A stretch of 64,000 nucleotides of DNA. Source: UBA1479 sp963976055. GTDB lineage: Bacteria; Pseudomonadota; Alphaproteobacteria; Rhodospirillales; Casp-alpha2. This document shows, in pieces, positions 62,753 through 64,000 of this stretch (positions within the stretch are counted from its first letter, which is position 1; every line of letters starts with the position of its first letter). The notes beneath the pieces were generated by a model. That model ran no database searches, was not told where the DNA came from, and worked only from the letters and a program-made list of their open reading frames with translations. Location: positions 37,695-101,694 of the forward strand of contig CAXBJB010000011.1 in NCBI GenBank assembly GCA_963976055.1, given 5' to 3'. The position numbers were made by a program, and so were the translations under genes.

Positions 62753-63943
62753 ATGACCGAACGAAATTCATCCCCGGCGCCTTCGCGCACCCAGGATTTG
62801 GACCGCCGCGACGCCCCGGCGACGCGGGAGCCGCGCGCCCAAAAGGCGGTCGACCGGGCGGCCGGCGAGCTGCGCCGGGGCCGCCCCGTGGTCACCGGCG
62901 ACGGCGACGGACGCGGGCTGGTGCTGCTGGGCGCGGAACACGCGGACGCCCGCCGCCTCGCCGACATGAAGAACCTGACCGGCAATGACCCGGAACTGGC
63001 GGTCACCGCCAGGCGCGCCGCCGTGCTCGGCCTGCCGGCGCCGTCAAGCAACGTCGTCGTGCTGTCTCGCGCCGGCGGCCTGGGCCCTGACCTGGTGACG
63101 CGCCTGGCCGACCCCCTGTTCGACGGCGGCGCGGGCGGCCCCCTGCCCGATCTCGCCCCCCGCGCGGCGGAACGGTTCGACGCCTGGACGGCGGCGGTCA
63201 CCCTGACCAAGATCGCGCGCCTGCTGCCGGCCGCCCTGACCGGGGTTATCCAGTTCGACGGCGACCTGGAAAACTGGGCCAAGCGCCATGACCTGATGTT
63301 CGTCGACGCCGGCGACGTGTTCCGCCAACGCCTGGACGAGGCCCGCACGCTGACCGAGGTCGGCGCCGCGCGCATCCCGCTTGCCGTCGCCGAGGGAACG
63401 GGCGTCGAGGCCAAGGTTCATGCCTTCCGCCCCGCCGACGGGGCGCTGGAACATCTCGCCATCGTCATCGGCGCACCGAAACCCGGCGCCCCCGTGCTGA
63501 CCCGGGTGCATTCCGAATGCTTTACCGGCGACCTGCTGGGCAGCCTGCGCTGCGATTGCGGCGACCAGCTGAAGGGAGCCATTGCCGAGATCGCCGCCGC
63601 CGGCAGCGGCATCCTGCTGTATCTGGCGCAGGAAGGCCGCGGCATCGGCCTGGTCAACAAACTGCGCGCCTACGAGTTGCAGGACCGTGGCTTCGACACC
63701 ATCGACGCCAACGAACAGCTCGGCTTCGACGCGGACGAGCGGGTGTATCTGCCGGCGGCGCAGATGCTGCGCCTGCTGGGCTTCGGCGCGGTGCGGCTTC
63801 TGACCAACAATCCGGAAAAGGTCGCGGCCCTGGAACGCGGCGGCATCACCGTGGCCGAGCGCGTCCCCCATGCCTTCCCGTCCAACGAACACAACGAAAG
63901 CTACCTGCGCACCAAGGCCAGCCGCGCCGGGCATCTTTTTTAA
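62753..63943 (+). CDS. ribA: GTP cyclohydrolase II with long N-terminal extension
   Basis: A 396-residue protein. The C-terminal half (about residues 200-396) is GTP cyclohydrolase II: RVHSECFTGDLLGSLRCDCG with the three zinc cysteines, LYLAQEGRGIGLVNKL, and LLTNNPEK. It opens GTP to start riboflavin synthesis. The N-terminal 200 residues keep only a weak resemblance to a RibB-type domain and lack its clear active-site motif, as in many alphaproteobacterial RibA proteins. No FMN riboswitch was seen upstream. Confidence 0.93.
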   Translation: MTERNSSPAPSRTQDLDRRDAPATREPRAQKAVDRAAGELRRGRPVVTGDGDGRGLVLLGAEHADARRLADMKNLTGNDPELAVTARRAAVLGLPAPSSNVVVLSRAGGLGPDLVTRLADPLFDGGAGGPLPDLAPRAAERFDAWTAAVTLTKIARLLPAALTGVIQFDGDLENWAKRHDLMFVDAGDVFRQRLDEARTLTEVGAARIPLAVAEGTGVEAKVHAFRPADGALEHLAIVIGAPKPGAPVLTRVHSECFTGDLLGSLRCDCGDQLKGAIAEIAAAGSGILLYLAQEGRGIGLVNKLRAYELQDRGFDTIDANEQLGFDADERVYLPAAQMLRLLGFGAVRLLTNNPEKVAALERGGITVAERVPHAFPSNEHNESYLRTKASRAGHLF

Positions 63944-64000
63944 GCTCCCCGCTGCGCCAGGCGCAGGTGCGCCTGTGCTCACATGGGAACGGCTCAGGGC

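Noticed and set aside
63944..64000. Possible start of another gene at the right end
   Set aside because: Only 57 bp remain after ribA, with a small GC hairpin (CAGGCG...CGCCTG) and no supportable reading frame.

Overview
The window is GC-rich, densely packed and typical of a free-living alphaproteobacterium, most likely in or near the Rhodospirillales. That placement is inferred from gene content, not from a phylogenetic marker: GDH-180 type NAD-glutamate dehydrogenase, GTP cyclohydrolase II with a long N-terminal extension, a PAS_5-like protein, glnK-amtB, a UbiH-type hydroxylase, and Trm112/DUF971 small proteins. No transposase, integrase, phage gene or CRISPR array was seen.

Region 1 (1 to about 34.3 kb) is one large surface-polysaccharide (O-antigen or capsule-like) locus, almost entirely on the + strand. 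Its left part (1-13.7 kb) holds an unidentified glycan protein cut by the window edge, a radical SAM/SPASM protein, a HisC-like aminotransferase, a GNAT protein, another unidentified glycan protein, an FkbM methyltransferase, and a compact set: HpcH/HpaI aldolase, KdsB-like cytidylyltransferase, Gfo/Idh/MocA dehydrogenase, HAD phosphatase, 2-hydroxyacid dehydrogenase, then GT2 and GT4 glycosyltransferases. I read this set as a candidate route to a CMP-activated 2-keto-3-deoxy acid built by a pyruvate aldolase rather than by a KdsA/NeuB-type PEP synthase. A lone minus-strand SDR epimerase/dehydratase gene separates this from the right part.

The right part (14.7-34.3 kb) resembles Pseudomonas wbp loci: AsnB-like amidotransferase, fused WbpB-WbpD, WbpE, WbpI, a GT4, a second AsnB-like protein, Wzx-like flippase, Wzy-like polymerase, another GT, a TviB/WbpO-type UDP-HexNAc 6-dehydrogenase, a GT4, WbpL-like initiating transferase and WbpM-like 4,6-dehydratase. 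Together they can make UDP-ManNAc3NAcA-type sugars and a 4-keto-6-deoxy HexNAc, start the repeat unit on undecaprenyl phosphate, flip it and polymerise it. Many genes overlap by 1-4 bases, so translational coupling is likely. purH (purine biosynthesis) overlaps wbpM by 4 bp and is followed by a strong terminator.

Region 2 (34.4-52.3 kb) is mostly housekeeping: a SIS-domain isomerase, the very large NAD-glutamate dehydrogenase, an ArnT/GT39-like membrane glycosyltransferase, tRNA-Gly(GCC), a thioredoxin-TPR protein with Lon-N, Trm112 and DUF971 genes in a row, a TetR regulator beside a homocysteine S-methyltransferase-like gene, a succinate dehydrogenase/fumarate reductase-like flavoprotein and Fe-S pair without membrane anchors, a secreted unknown, a 2OG-Fe(II) oxygenase, and a UbiH-like hydroxylase whose N-terminus carries a 15-bp minisatellite.

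Region 3 (52.3-64 kb) contains glnK-amtB behind an AT-rich leader with a sigma-54-like site, a DapC-like aminotransferase, ftsK, lolA, a repeated terminator-like array, xthA, a sensor kinase with a probable CTG start, a PAS protein, a convergent OmpR-type response regulator and ribA.
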